Shown here: in pieces, positions 16,934 to 24,093 of the stretch
Numbering within the stretch: the stretch's first letter is position 1
Layout: each line of letters begins with the position of its first letter
NCBI RefSeq assembly: GCF_012103215.1
Contig: NZ_JAAVNE010000020.1
Span: 1-64,000, forward strand
Origin: Falsiroseomonas selenitidurans
GTDB taxonomy: Bacteria > Pseudomonadota > Alphaproteobacteria > Acetobacterales > Acetobacteraceae
Length of the DNA stretch: 64,000 nucleotides
Reading direction: 5' to 3'
The notes under the pieces: generated by a model
What the model was told of the DNA's origin: nothing
The model's input: the letters and a program-made list of their open reading frames with translations, nothing else
The model's database searches: none
Position numbers and translations under genes: made by a program

Positions 16934-18346
16934 TCAATTCAACGGCGGCAGGTCGGGCATTTCCGGCACAGCGAAGCCACCCTCCGGAATGGACATCAGA
17001 TCCTGGACCGGGCCGCCCAGTGGCGTGTCGTAGAGATAGCTGGGCAGCCAAGTCGCGATGCCCGGAAAAATATAGAGCAACGCCATTGCCAGTACGACCA
17101 ATCCCACGAAAGGCAAACAACCGGCGAATATCTGCGTCAGGCGCACCTGGGGTGGCGCCACGCCCTTAAGATAATAGGCTGCCATCGCCACCGGCGGTGT
17201 CATGAAACTTGTCTGCAAATTCAACGCCACCAGCACGCCGAAGAAGATGGGATCGACCCCGAAGGTGTCCAGCAATGGAAGGAAGATCGGCACGAAAATC
17301 AATACAATCTCCGACCATTCCAGCGGCCACCCCAACAGAAAGATGATGAACTGCGTCAATATGAGGAAGGTGACGGTGTTAAGGCTCAACTGCTCAACGA
17401 ACAAATTTTCGATGATGTGGTGACCGCCTAGGTATCCGAACACTGATGTAAAGATATAGGCACCAACGAATAGCCAGCAAACCATCGCCGTGGTTCGGGC
17501 TGTTAGGAAGACACTTTCCTTCAGCTTTCCGAAGTCAAGCGCGCGATACAGTAGTGCCAGGAGGATGGCCCCCAGCGCGCCCATGGCAGCAGCCTCGGAG
17601 GGCGTGGCAAGGCCGAACAGGATGGCGCCAAGTACGGCACCAATCAGTGCCGCGAGCGGAACGAATGAGGTGACGAGGGACCACAGGATGGTCATGACCG
17701 GAACGTTGCGCTCTTCGACCGGCAGCCTCGGGGCCATTGCAGGCCGCAGCGTCGCGACAGCCAGGACGTAGAGCATGTAGAGCAGCGCCAGCCCGAGTCC
17801 CGGGAAGAAGGCGGCGGCATAGAGACGGGCAACCGAGGTGCCGGACGTCGCGCCATAGAGGATCAGCATAATCGAAGGCGGAATCAAAATGCCAAGGCAC
17901 CCGCCAGCACAAGTCACGCCCGCTGCCAGCCGCGGATCGTAGCCCGCTCGCAGCATCGCCGGGAAGGCCAGCAGCCCCATCAGCGTCACCACTGCGCCGA
18001 CGATGCCGGTTGCGGTCGCAAAAAGGGCGCAGGTCGCGAGCGTCGCCAATGCCAGCGCGCCGGGCAGCCCACCCGAGGCCATCTGCAAGGATCGGAACAA
18101 CCGGTCGAGGATGTTCGCGCGCTCAATCACATAGCCCATGAAGATGAACAGGGGCACGGAGATCAGCACATCGTTCGCCATGACGGCATAGGTGCGCTGC
18201 ACCAGCAGGTCGAAGATCCGCATCTCCAGAGTGAGATAGCCGAAGCCGATGCCCATGGCCATCAGCGTGAAAGCAACGGGAAAACCAAGCAGAATAATGA
18301 AGATGAAACTGCCCAGCATCACCATCCCAAGAACGGGGTCGCTCAT
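16934..18346 (-). CDS. dctM: TRAP transporter large permease (DctM-type)
   Basis: The 470-aa multi-spanning permease of a tripartite ATP-independent periplasmic transporter, driven by a sodium or proton gradient. Family landmarks include LGFPVAFTLMAMGIGFG, SGGLPGALALATLATCALFA and GGCLGILIPPSIMLILYG. The ATG at 18346 overlaps the DctQ stop (ATGA). A longer reading to 18448 lies inside DctQ and is rejected. It functions with the small permease and the DctP-type binding protein encoded upstream. Confidence 0.93.
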   Translation of the reverse strand: MSDPVLGMVMLGSFIFIILLGFPVAFTLMAMGIGFGYLTLEMRIFDLLVQRTYAVMANDVLISVPLFIFMGYVIERANILDRLFRSLQMASGGLPGALALATLATCALFATATGIVGAVVTLMGLLAFPAMLRAGYDPRLAAGVTCAGGCLGILIPPSIMLILYGATSGTSVARLYAAAFFPGLGLALLYMLYVLAVATLRPAMAPRLPVEERNVPVMTILWSLVTSFVPLAALIGAVLGAILFGLATPSEAAAMGALGAILLALLYRALDFGKLKESVFLTARTTAMVCWLFVGAYIFTSVFGYLGGHHIIENLFVEQLSLNTVTFLILTQFIIFLLGWPLEWSEIVLIFVPIFLPLLDTFGVDPIFFGVLVALNLQTSFMTPPVAMAAYYLKGVAPPQVRLTQIFAGCLPFVGLVVLAMALLYIFPGIATWLPSYLYDTPLGGPVQDLMSIPEGGFAVPEMPDLPPLN

Positions 18347-18930
18347 CCTGCTGCTCGCTCCTGCGCCCGCCTGGCCTGTTCCAACGCGAGGACTTCCATC
18401 TCTTCGACATCGTTCAACTTCTGCGGCCAGTCTCCGTCCCGAATGCAAATCCAGCAGCGAACGATCTCCGCAACGCCCTGCAGGAGCACCACCGCAGCGG
18501 CGAAGGGGATGATGAATTTAAACGGCCACACCAGGGGCCCATCGGGGCTGACGGAGGATTGCTCGTTCTGCCCATAGGAAATCACGAAGAAGTCCCAGCC
18601 AAAGATGATCAGTCCGATCATCGCGGGAATGAAAAATATCACATAAAGAATCAGGTCGAGCATCGCCTGCCGGCGGGGCGTTTGCAGGCGGTAGGCAAAG
18701 TCGGCGCGGACATGCCCACCACGTGAGAGTGTATAGGCACCCGCCATCATGAATAGCGTTCCGTACATCATGTACGAGGCATCGAAAACCCAGGTCGTTG
18801 GAGCGCGAAACAGGTAACGCGCGAAGACCTCATAGCAAATCGACAAAGTGAGGGCCAAAATCAGCCAAGCGAAAAGCTTGCCGATGAAGGCACTGAGCTT
18901 GTCGATCCCGATCAGTATGGGCTGCACCAT
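18343..18930 (-). CDS. dctQ: TRAP transporter small permease (DctQ-type)
   Basis: The four-helix small membrane subunit of the TRAP transporter, 195 aa. The segment SICYEVFARYLFRAPTTWVF is typical of DctQ, followed by GGHVRADFAYRLQTPRRQAM. The C-terminal charged tail (about 30 residues) is longer than in many homologues. The ATG at 18930 follows AAGGAG, and an upstream TTG at 18948 is possible. It lies about 175 bases downstream of dctP, with two hairpins in the gap. Confidence 0.9.
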   Translation of the reverse strand: MVQPILIGIDKLSAFIGKLFAWLILALTLSICYEVFARYLFRAPTTWVFDASYMMYGTLFMMAGAYTLSRGGHVRADFAYRLQTPRRQAMLDLILYVIFFIPAMIGLIIFGWDFFVISYGQNEQSSVSPDGPLVWPFKFIIPFAAAVVLLQGVAEIVRCWICIRDGDWPQKLNDVEEMEVLALEQARRAQERAAG

Positions 18931-19005
18931 GCGCTCCTTCGGAGGCAAACCCGGTGGTTGGATGACGATGCCAAGCGGCGCCCGGCAGTCGACGGGATAG
19001 CGAAA

Positions 19006-19023
19006 TCGGCCCCGGAGGGCCGA
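19006..19023. terminator. Hairpin in dctP-dctQ gap (distal)
   Basis: TCGGCCC and GGGCCGA form a perfect 7-bp stem around a CGGA loop. On the minus strand it follows dctP and precedes dctQ, with only a short T run (ATTTCG) after the stem. It may be an attenuator or an mRNA-stabilising stem that keeps binding-protein expression above that of the permeases, as in many transporter operons. Confidence 0.42.
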
Positions 19024-19067
19024 TCCTAAGAGTCATGGTCCCTGCGGAAAGCTGCTGGCAACCGCTG

Positions 19068-19098
19068 GCCGGGGAGAGCCGATGCCGACCTCCCCGGC
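19068..19098. terminator. Hairpin immediately after dctP (proximal)
   Basis: GCCGGGGAG (19068-19076) pairs perfectly with CTCCCCGGC (19090-19098) around a 13-base loop. It starts nine bases past the dctP stop on the minus strand. There is no U-tract. A 3' stabilising stem or Rho-independent attenuation are both possible. With the second hairpin downstream it forms a tandem pair. Confidence 0.45.
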
Positions 19099-19106
19099 GT
19101 AGGCGC

Positions 19107-20228
19107 CTATCGCTGCGCGAAGAAATGCGTGAAGGACAGCGCGGCCGGGGCCTCATAGCGCAGGTAGAAGTTACCCACGCGGCGGCACCATTCGCGCTGA
19201 CTGTCACAGACCTTCTTGAAGAAGGCATCGCCTTCCAGATTGCGGATCACCTGGTCCCAGGCCCGCAGCTGCGCCTCCAGCACCGGACGAGGGGTGGTGA
19301 CCACCTGGACGCCCTGGCGCTGCGTCATCTCGATCAGGTCCTTGGAGTAGCGATCCTGCTGCTTCCAGGACATGTCGGCCGACGCCGCTTCGGATGCGTG
19401 GCGAATGATGGCCTTCACCTCATCCGCCATGCCGTCGTAGCGGGTCTTGTTGAACAGTATCTCAAAGCATTCCGTGTTCTGGTGGAAGCTTTGGATCATG
19501 TAAGTCTTCGAAACGTCCGGAAAACCCAGGACACGGTCGGAGGACGGGTTGTTGAATTCGGCACCGTCGATCACGCCGCGCTCCAGCGCCGGCACGATCT
19601 CGCCGCCAGGCAGCGCCGTCACGGCCGCGCCCATCACGTTGAACAGGTCGGTCGCCAGGCCAACAGTGCGGTAACGCAGGCCGCGGATCGCCGCCACGTC
19701 GCGCACTGGCTGCTTGAACCAGCCCAGCGGCTGTGTCGGCATCGGGCCAGACATGAAGCCGACCACGTTGACCTTGAGAATGTCCCGGATCAACTCGTTG
19801 TAAAGGGCCTCACCGCCGCCGTAGTAGAACCAGCCGAGCAGCTGGTGGGCGTTGCCGAACCAGGGCGGGGAGGTGCCGAACAGGCTGAACGCCTTGTTCT
19901 TGCCGAACCAATAGGCCGAGACGCCATGGCCGCCATCGAGGGTACCGGCCGCCACGGCATCGAGCAGCTGAAACGCGCCCACCACGGCGCCTGCCGGCAG
20001 CAGTTCCAGCCGCACCCGATTGCCGGCCATGGCATTGACCCGGCCGGTGAAATCCTGGGCAAACTCGTGGAAGATATCGCGCTGCGGCCAGGTGGATTGA
20101 AACCGCAGGACCAGCGTCTGAGCCCGGCTAACATTCGGAGTCGCCAGGACAGCCGTGCCCGCGGTACCCACTGCGGCAGCCTTGAGCAAGCCGCGACGGC
20201 CCGCTTGACGCGTCTCGATCTCGGTCAT
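19107..20228 (-). CDS. dctP: TRAP transporter substrate-binding protein (DctP-type), Tat-exported
   Basis: A 373-aa periplasmic solute receptor. The N-terminus carries a twin-arginine signal, RRGLLKAAAVGTAGTAVLAT (residues 11-30), with likely cleavage near residue 36. The mature part begins LRFQSTWPQRDIFHEFAQ and includes GNRVRLELLPAGAVV and ALERGVIDGAEFNNPSSD. This last region resembles receptors for 2-oxo or hydroxy acids and related monocarboxylates. The ligand is unknown. GGGAGGG directly precedes the ATG. It is the first gene of the dctP-dctQ-dctM-hydratase-like unit. Confidence 0.92.
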   Translation of the reverse strand: MTEIETRQAGRRGLLKAAAVGTAGTAVLATPNVSRAQTLVLRFQSTWPQRDIFHEFAQDFTGRVNAMAGNRVRLELLPAGAVVGAFQLLDAVAAGTLDGGHGVSAYWFGKNKAFSLFGTSPPWFGNAHQLLGWFYYGGGEALYNELIRDILKVNVVGFMSGPMPTQPLGWFKQPVRDVAAIRGLRYRTVGLATDLFNVMGAAVTALPGGEIVPALERGVIDGAEFNNPSSDRVLGFPDVSKTYMIQSFHQNTECFEILFNKTRYDGMADEVKAIIRHASEAASADMSWKQQDRYSKDLIEMTQRQGVQVVTTPRPVLEAQLRAWDQVIRNLEGDAFFKKVCDSQREWCRRVGNFYLRYEAPAALSFTHFFAQR

Positions 20229-20349
20229 TTTTTCCCTCCCGACGCGTCGCCGTTCCCGCGATCGTGGACCGCCCGACGCCCTATCGGCGAAGGATATCGT
20301 TGGGGCTTATGGAAGCGCAATGCCTCGTTCAGCCGCTGGCCGAGGCGCC

Positions 20350-21162
20350 CTATTTCGTCACGAAAGCCTTCTCAACCACATAGGTTGCAGGCCGATTGTT
20401 GGCGCCTTCGCTGAAGCCGCGCGCCTCCAGCAAGGCGCGCATGTCGGCGTTCATCGCCTCGCTCCCGCACAGCATGGCCCGATCGGCCGCAGGCGACATG
20501 GGTGGCAGGCCGAGATCGGCGAAGATGCGCCCCGTCTCCACGAGGGTGGTCACCCTGCCCTGGGTCGCAAAGGGCTCACGCGTCACGCTAGGATAGTACA
20601 GCAGCTTGTCGCGCACCAATTCGCCCAGCAAATCGTGTTCCGGCAGGCTGCTGCTGATCAGTTCGCGATAGGCCAGTTCCGCAACCTGGCGCACCGTATG
20701 TGCCACCACCACACGGTCGAACCGGTCATAGGTCTCCGGCTCACGGATCAGGCTAAGGAAGGGCGCAAGACCCGTCCCCGTGGCAAATAGCCAAAGCGTG
20801 CCGCCCGGCACCAAATTCTCGGTCACCAAGGTGCCGGTCGCCTTGCGGCCAATCAGCACGCCGTCGCCGGGCACGATATGCTGGAGTCGCGACGTCAGTG
20901 GTCCATCCTGTACCTTAATCGAGAGAAACTCGAGATGCTCCTCCCAGGGTGCGCTTACCAGGGAATAGGCACGGACCAGAGGTTTGCCTTCCACCATAAG
21001 CCCGATCATCACGAACTGTCCGGCGACGAAGCGGAAATGCGGGTCACGGGTGCAGGTGAAAGAGAACAGCCGGTCGGTCCAATGATGGACCGACAAAACC
21101 CGTTCCAGGAAGAAACCGGGCGGCGGGGCGGCCTGGGCGGCAGGGGCGGAAGGGCTGGACAT
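20350..21162 (-). CDS. fpr: Ferredoxin--NADP+ reductase (Fpr-type)
   Basis: An FAD-containing reductase of about 270 aa moving electrons between NADPH and ferredoxin or flavodoxin. Features are the FAD motif VRAYSLVSAPWEE, the NADP motif LFATGTGLAPFLSLI, a CGSEAMNADM segment for nicotinamide contact and the C-terminal YVVEKAFVTK typical of bacterial subclass I Fpr. The ATG at 21162 follows AGGA at five bases, and an ATG at 21180 would add six residues. It is encoded upstream of the TRAP genes on the same strand, with a 120-base gap. Confidence 0.92.
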   Translation of the reverse strand: MSSPSAPAAQAAPPPGFFLERVLSVHHWTDRLFSFTCTRDPHFRFVAGQFVMIGLMVEGKPLVRAYSLVSAPWEEHLEFLSIKVQDGPLTSRLQHIVPGDGVLIGRKATGTLVTENLVPGGTLWLFATGTGLAPFLSLIREPETYDRFDRVVVAHTVRQVAELAYRELISSSLPEHDLLGELVRDKLLYYPSVTREPFATQGRVTTLVETGRIFADLGLPPMSPAADRAMLCGSEAMNADMRALLEARGFSEGANNRPATYVVEKAFVTK

Positions 21163-21307
21163 ACGCGTCCTATGCGACATCAGCGCCCCTGCTGCAACGC
21201 GGTTGCGCAGCGCCGCGTCCTGCTCAGTCTCGTCGCACTGGCCAGGGTGCGGCATGCTGCCCGCCACGCCACCCAGCCCCCCCCGAAGCCACGGAGCCTC
21301 CACCCCG

Positions 21308-22003
21308 ATGACCGCGCCCCCTGCGACAGACCTTCCCCTGGGCGGGCCTGTCGATACCACGCCCCGTCCCCTGCCCGCGCGCATCCCGCATCGCGGCCGA
21401 TCGGTGACGCTGGAACCGCTTGCAGTGCGTCACGCGGCCGAGTTGTGGGATGCAGCGCAGGCCGATCGGCTGGGCACCGGCTGGACCTATCTGGGCTATG
21501 GCCCTTTCCCGGATGCGGAGGCGATGCGCCGCCACGTGGCTTCCTTCGCCGCACAGCACGACCCAATGGCGTGGGCGATTCGCCCCCATGTCAGCGGCAC
21601 CGTCTCCGGCTGGCTGACGCTGATGGAGATCCAGCCGGCCAACGCGGCGATCGAACTGGGCCACATCTGGTTCGCGCCGGCGCTTCAACGCAGCCGGGCG
21701 GCCACGGAGGCCATGTTCCTGCTGATGCGTCACGCCATGGACGACCTTGGCTACCGCCGACTGGTGTGGAAGTGCAATGCGCTGAATGCGCCATCCCGCC
21801 GTGCGGCGGAACGTCTGGGCTTCCGCTTCGAGGGCGAGTTGCGCGCCCACATGGTGGTCAAGGGGCGTCGGCGGGACACCGCCTTCTACGCAATGCTGGC
21901 GGAGGAATGGCCGGCGCAGCGAGACCTGATCGCGGCTTGGCTGGACGATGCCAACTGGGACCACGCGCAGCGGCCGCGCCGTCCGCTTCGTGGACCGGGT
22001 TGA
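21308..22003 (+). CDS. GNAT-family N-acetyltransferase (RimJ/RimL-like)
   Basis: 231 aa. After a Pro-rich leader it carries the acetyl-CoA fold: SVTLEPLAVRHAAELWDAAQ, the IELGHIWFAPALQRSRAATEAMFLL region (motif A), and the C-terminal ALNAPSRRAAERLGFRFEGE. These are all typical of the RimJ/RimL subgroup that acetylates protein N-termini or small amines. The substrate is not inferable. The ATG at 21308 was chosen because upstream codons overlap the divergent fpr region. It lies 83 bases before the amidase gene. Confidence 0.86.
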   Translation: MTAPPATDLPLGGPVDTTPRPLPARIPHRGRSVTLEPLAVRHAAELWDAAQADRLGTGWTYLGYGPFPDAEAMRRHVASFAAQHDPMAWAIRPHVSGTVSGWLTLMEIQPANAAIELGHIWFAPALQRSRAATEAMFLLMRHAMDDLGYRRLVWKCNALNAPSRRAAERLGFRFEGELRAHMVVKGRRRDTAFYAMLAEEWPAQRDLIAAWLDDANWDHAQRPRRPLRGPG

Positions 22004-22086
22004 TGCGCCATCGACAGACATGGTTGTCATTCGTCTCATCATGACGCAGGGTGCCGCCAATTCGGGATGGTAACGGAGGCATTGCC

Positions 22087-23283
22087 ATGCCGCGTGCTTT
22101 TGAAGACCGGGTCGGCGCCTTCATGCCAGGCCCAAGGGTGGAACTCCTCGGGACGCCGGGTGGAGCGCTTTCCGGGCTGGATTTCGCGGTGAAGGACCTG
22201 TTCGACGTGGCCGGCGCCATGACAGGCTACGGCAACCCGGACTGGGCGCGTACCCATGCGGTGGCCGCGGCGACCGCACCCTGTGTCCTCTCGCTGGTCC
22301 AGGCAGGTGCCAACCTCCGCGGCAAGACCAAGACGGTCGAACTGGCCTACGGGTTGACGGGCGAAAACGTCTGGTATGGCACGCCGATCAACCCTGCGGC
22401 GCCGGACCGCTTCCCTGGCGGGTCATCCTGCGGCTCGGCATCCGCCGTTGCAGCCGGACTTGTCGACTTCGCCCTTGGATCCGATACGGGCGGCTCGGTT
22501 CGCATCCCCGCCAGTTACTGTGGCATCTTCGGGATCCGTCCCTCCTGGGGCGCCGTGAACCTGACGGGCGCCTGCCCGCTTGGCCCGAGCTTCGATACGG
22601 CCGGTTGGTTCGCCTCCCGTGCCTCCGTGCTGCGCAGGGTGGGTGATGTGTTGTTGCCGGCCGGTGGCGAAGGCCTTCTCGGGCCCTTGCTGAAGGTCCA
22701 GGAGGCCTGGGTGAACGCCGTGCCGCAAACGGCTACGGCACTGGTCGGCGCGCTTTCGAAGGTTGAGCGCGTGCTGGGACCGAGTCTGTCCATGCACCTG
22801 GCTCCCGAGGGGCTGGACCACCTCTTCGAGCATTTCCGCGCGGCCCAGGCCGAGGAGGCCTGGGCCAGCCTCGGTTCGTGGGTTGAGGCGATCCGCCCCA
22901 AATTTGGTCCGGGCGTGGCCGAGCGTTTCGCCGCTGCCAAGGCGAGTGACCCGGCCCGCGCTGCCGCGGCGCGCGCCTTCCGGGAAGTCTTCCGGCAGCG
23001 GGCGCGGGCACTCGTCGCAGGCGGCGCCGTGCTGGTCTACCCGACATCGCCGGTCCCGGCGCCGAAACTCGACATCAGTCTGGAGGCACAGCAGGCGGTG
23101 CGCGAACGGACAATGGGTGTCACCGCGGTCGCCGGACTGGCGGGCCTCTGCGAGGTGACACTGCCGGCTGCGCGAGTCGACGGTGCCCCGGTGGGCCTTT
23201 CCTTGGCAGCCGCCCCTGGCCGCGACCGCGCTCTCCTGGCGGTGGCGGAACGGGTGGCCGCGGAGCTTCGCCTGCCGGCCTAG
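22087..23283 (+). CDS. Amidase signature family enzyme
   Basis: A 398-aa amidase signature hydrolase. The Ser-cisSer-Lys triad is readable as K36 (FAVKDLFD), cis-Ser 113 (GGSSCGSASAVAAG) and nucleophile S137 (SDTGGSVRIPAS). It would hydrolyse an amide bond in the cytoplasm. The short length and N-terminus resemble AtzF/AtzE-like amidases rather than GatA, and the real substrate is unknown. The ATG at 22087 follows GGAGG at eight bases. It is followed by the IS21 relic. Confidence 0.9.
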   Translation: MPRAFEDRVGAFMPGPRVELLGTPGGALSGLDFAVKDLFDVAGAMTGYGNPDWARTHAVAAATAPCVLSLVQAGANLRGKTKTVELAYGLTGENVWYGTPINPAAPDRFPGGSSCGSASAVAAGLVDFALGSDTGGSVRIPASYCGIFGIRPSWGAVNLTGACPLGPSFDTAGWFASRASVLRRVGDVLLPAGGEGLLGPLLKVQEAWVNAVPQTATALVGALSKVERVLGPSLSMHLAPEGLDHLFEHFRAAQAEEAWASLGSWVEAIRPKFGPGVAERFAAAKASDPARAAAARAFREVFRQRARALVAGGAVLVYPTSPVPAPKLDISLEAQQAVRERTMGVTAVAGLAGLCEVTLPAARVDGAPVGLSLAAAPGRDRALLAVAERVAAELRLPA

Positions 23284-23453
23284 CGGTCCATCGGAGCCAC
23301 CGCCTTCGCATCAGATTTGTGCGCCTTGTTGGCACAGAATAGGCTGGTGGTGTCGACGAGACGTGACGGTCGGCACGGAAGCAAGTCCCTGGATCGGCGC
23401 CGAACAGCCCCCCAGCGGGCCGACCAAAGCGCTGCGACGTCCGCCGGTTAGGC

Positions 23454-23895
23454 TCATCTGCGGTTCCTGAAGCGGCCGTTCTTGTTGCCGGTCTCCACAA
23501 TTTCACAGCGGTGCGTCAGGCAATCGAGCAGGCCATGGTCATCTTGGCGTTGCCTCGACACGCTCGGCCATTCACCAATGCCCGTTCTGGTGGTCACCAG
23601 CACCAAGGCCGGCTTGGAGAGACGGCTGACCAGGTGGAACAGCAGGTGCCCGCCCGACCGAGCGAGCACCAGGCAGCCGAGATCGCCGAGCACGACCGAA
23701 TCAGTCCGATACGGATGGTCCGCCAGCCGTTCCCGGCGCCTGCTTCGGCTCTTCGCCCCGAGCCGGCTCATCAGATCCACCACAGTGTAGAACCACCCGC
23801 GCGCGCCGCTGCGGATCGGCACCCAGTGCCCGACCAAGGCCGACCGCGGTGGCCGCCCGTGGCGCTTCGCCGGGGGCTTTCGCTACGCGCACACC
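23454..23895 (-). pseudogene. istB: IS21-family IstB (ATPase helper) remnant
   Basis: The minus-strand translation keeps long IstB-like stretches: FYTVVDLMSRL, DSVVLGDLGCL, RSGGHLLFHLVSRL, EWPSV and, at the C-terminus, LTHRCEIVETGN. Between EWPSV and LLD the expected GDAKMTTA-type sequence is found in another frame, so two compensating indels are present. Upstream, the Walker A and GLGRALG region is also in a shifted frame. No matching istA is present. The gene is clearly decayed and marks an old transposon insertion beside the catabolic cluster. Confidence 0.8.
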
Positions 23896-24034
23896 AGTTC
23901 AGGGGGCACCAAACTGGCCCGGAACAGGCATTGCTGGCCGCGCCAGCCGACCAAATCGCCACAACTCCTCGACGGGCGAACTGCGCCGCCGATCGGCCCA
24001 CCGACCCAAGCGCGCGACGATTGACCGGTCCGTG

Positions 24035-24044
24035 GAAACGTTTC
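24035..24044. promoter_or_regulatory. Candidate LacI-family operator in front of hyuA
   Basis: GAAACGTTTC is a perfect 10-bp palindrome with the central CG that LacI/GalR-family regulators favour. It lies nine bases after a -35-like TTGACC (24021-24026) and 50 bases before the hyuA start. A LacI-family regulator gene sits within the same cluster at 30960. Repression of the whole cluster from this site is inferred. Confidence 0.55.
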
Positions 24045-24093
24045 ACCATATCAAGGCAGGTGCCCGAACGGGCTGCAAAGGGAGTGAGGGGCC

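Larger units (their letters stand above)
23284..24093. other. Gene-poor gap holding an IS21 relic and the hyuA promoter region
   Basis: The 810 bases between the amidase and hyuA contain no intact gene. The middle (about 23454-23895) is a frameshifted istB on the minus strand. From 23284 to 23453 there is only sequence resembling the trailing end of an IS21 element. From 23900 to 24020 I recognise nothing. The last 75 bases carry a TTGACC hexamer, a LacI-type palindrome and the hyuA ribosome-binding site. Confidence 0.7.
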
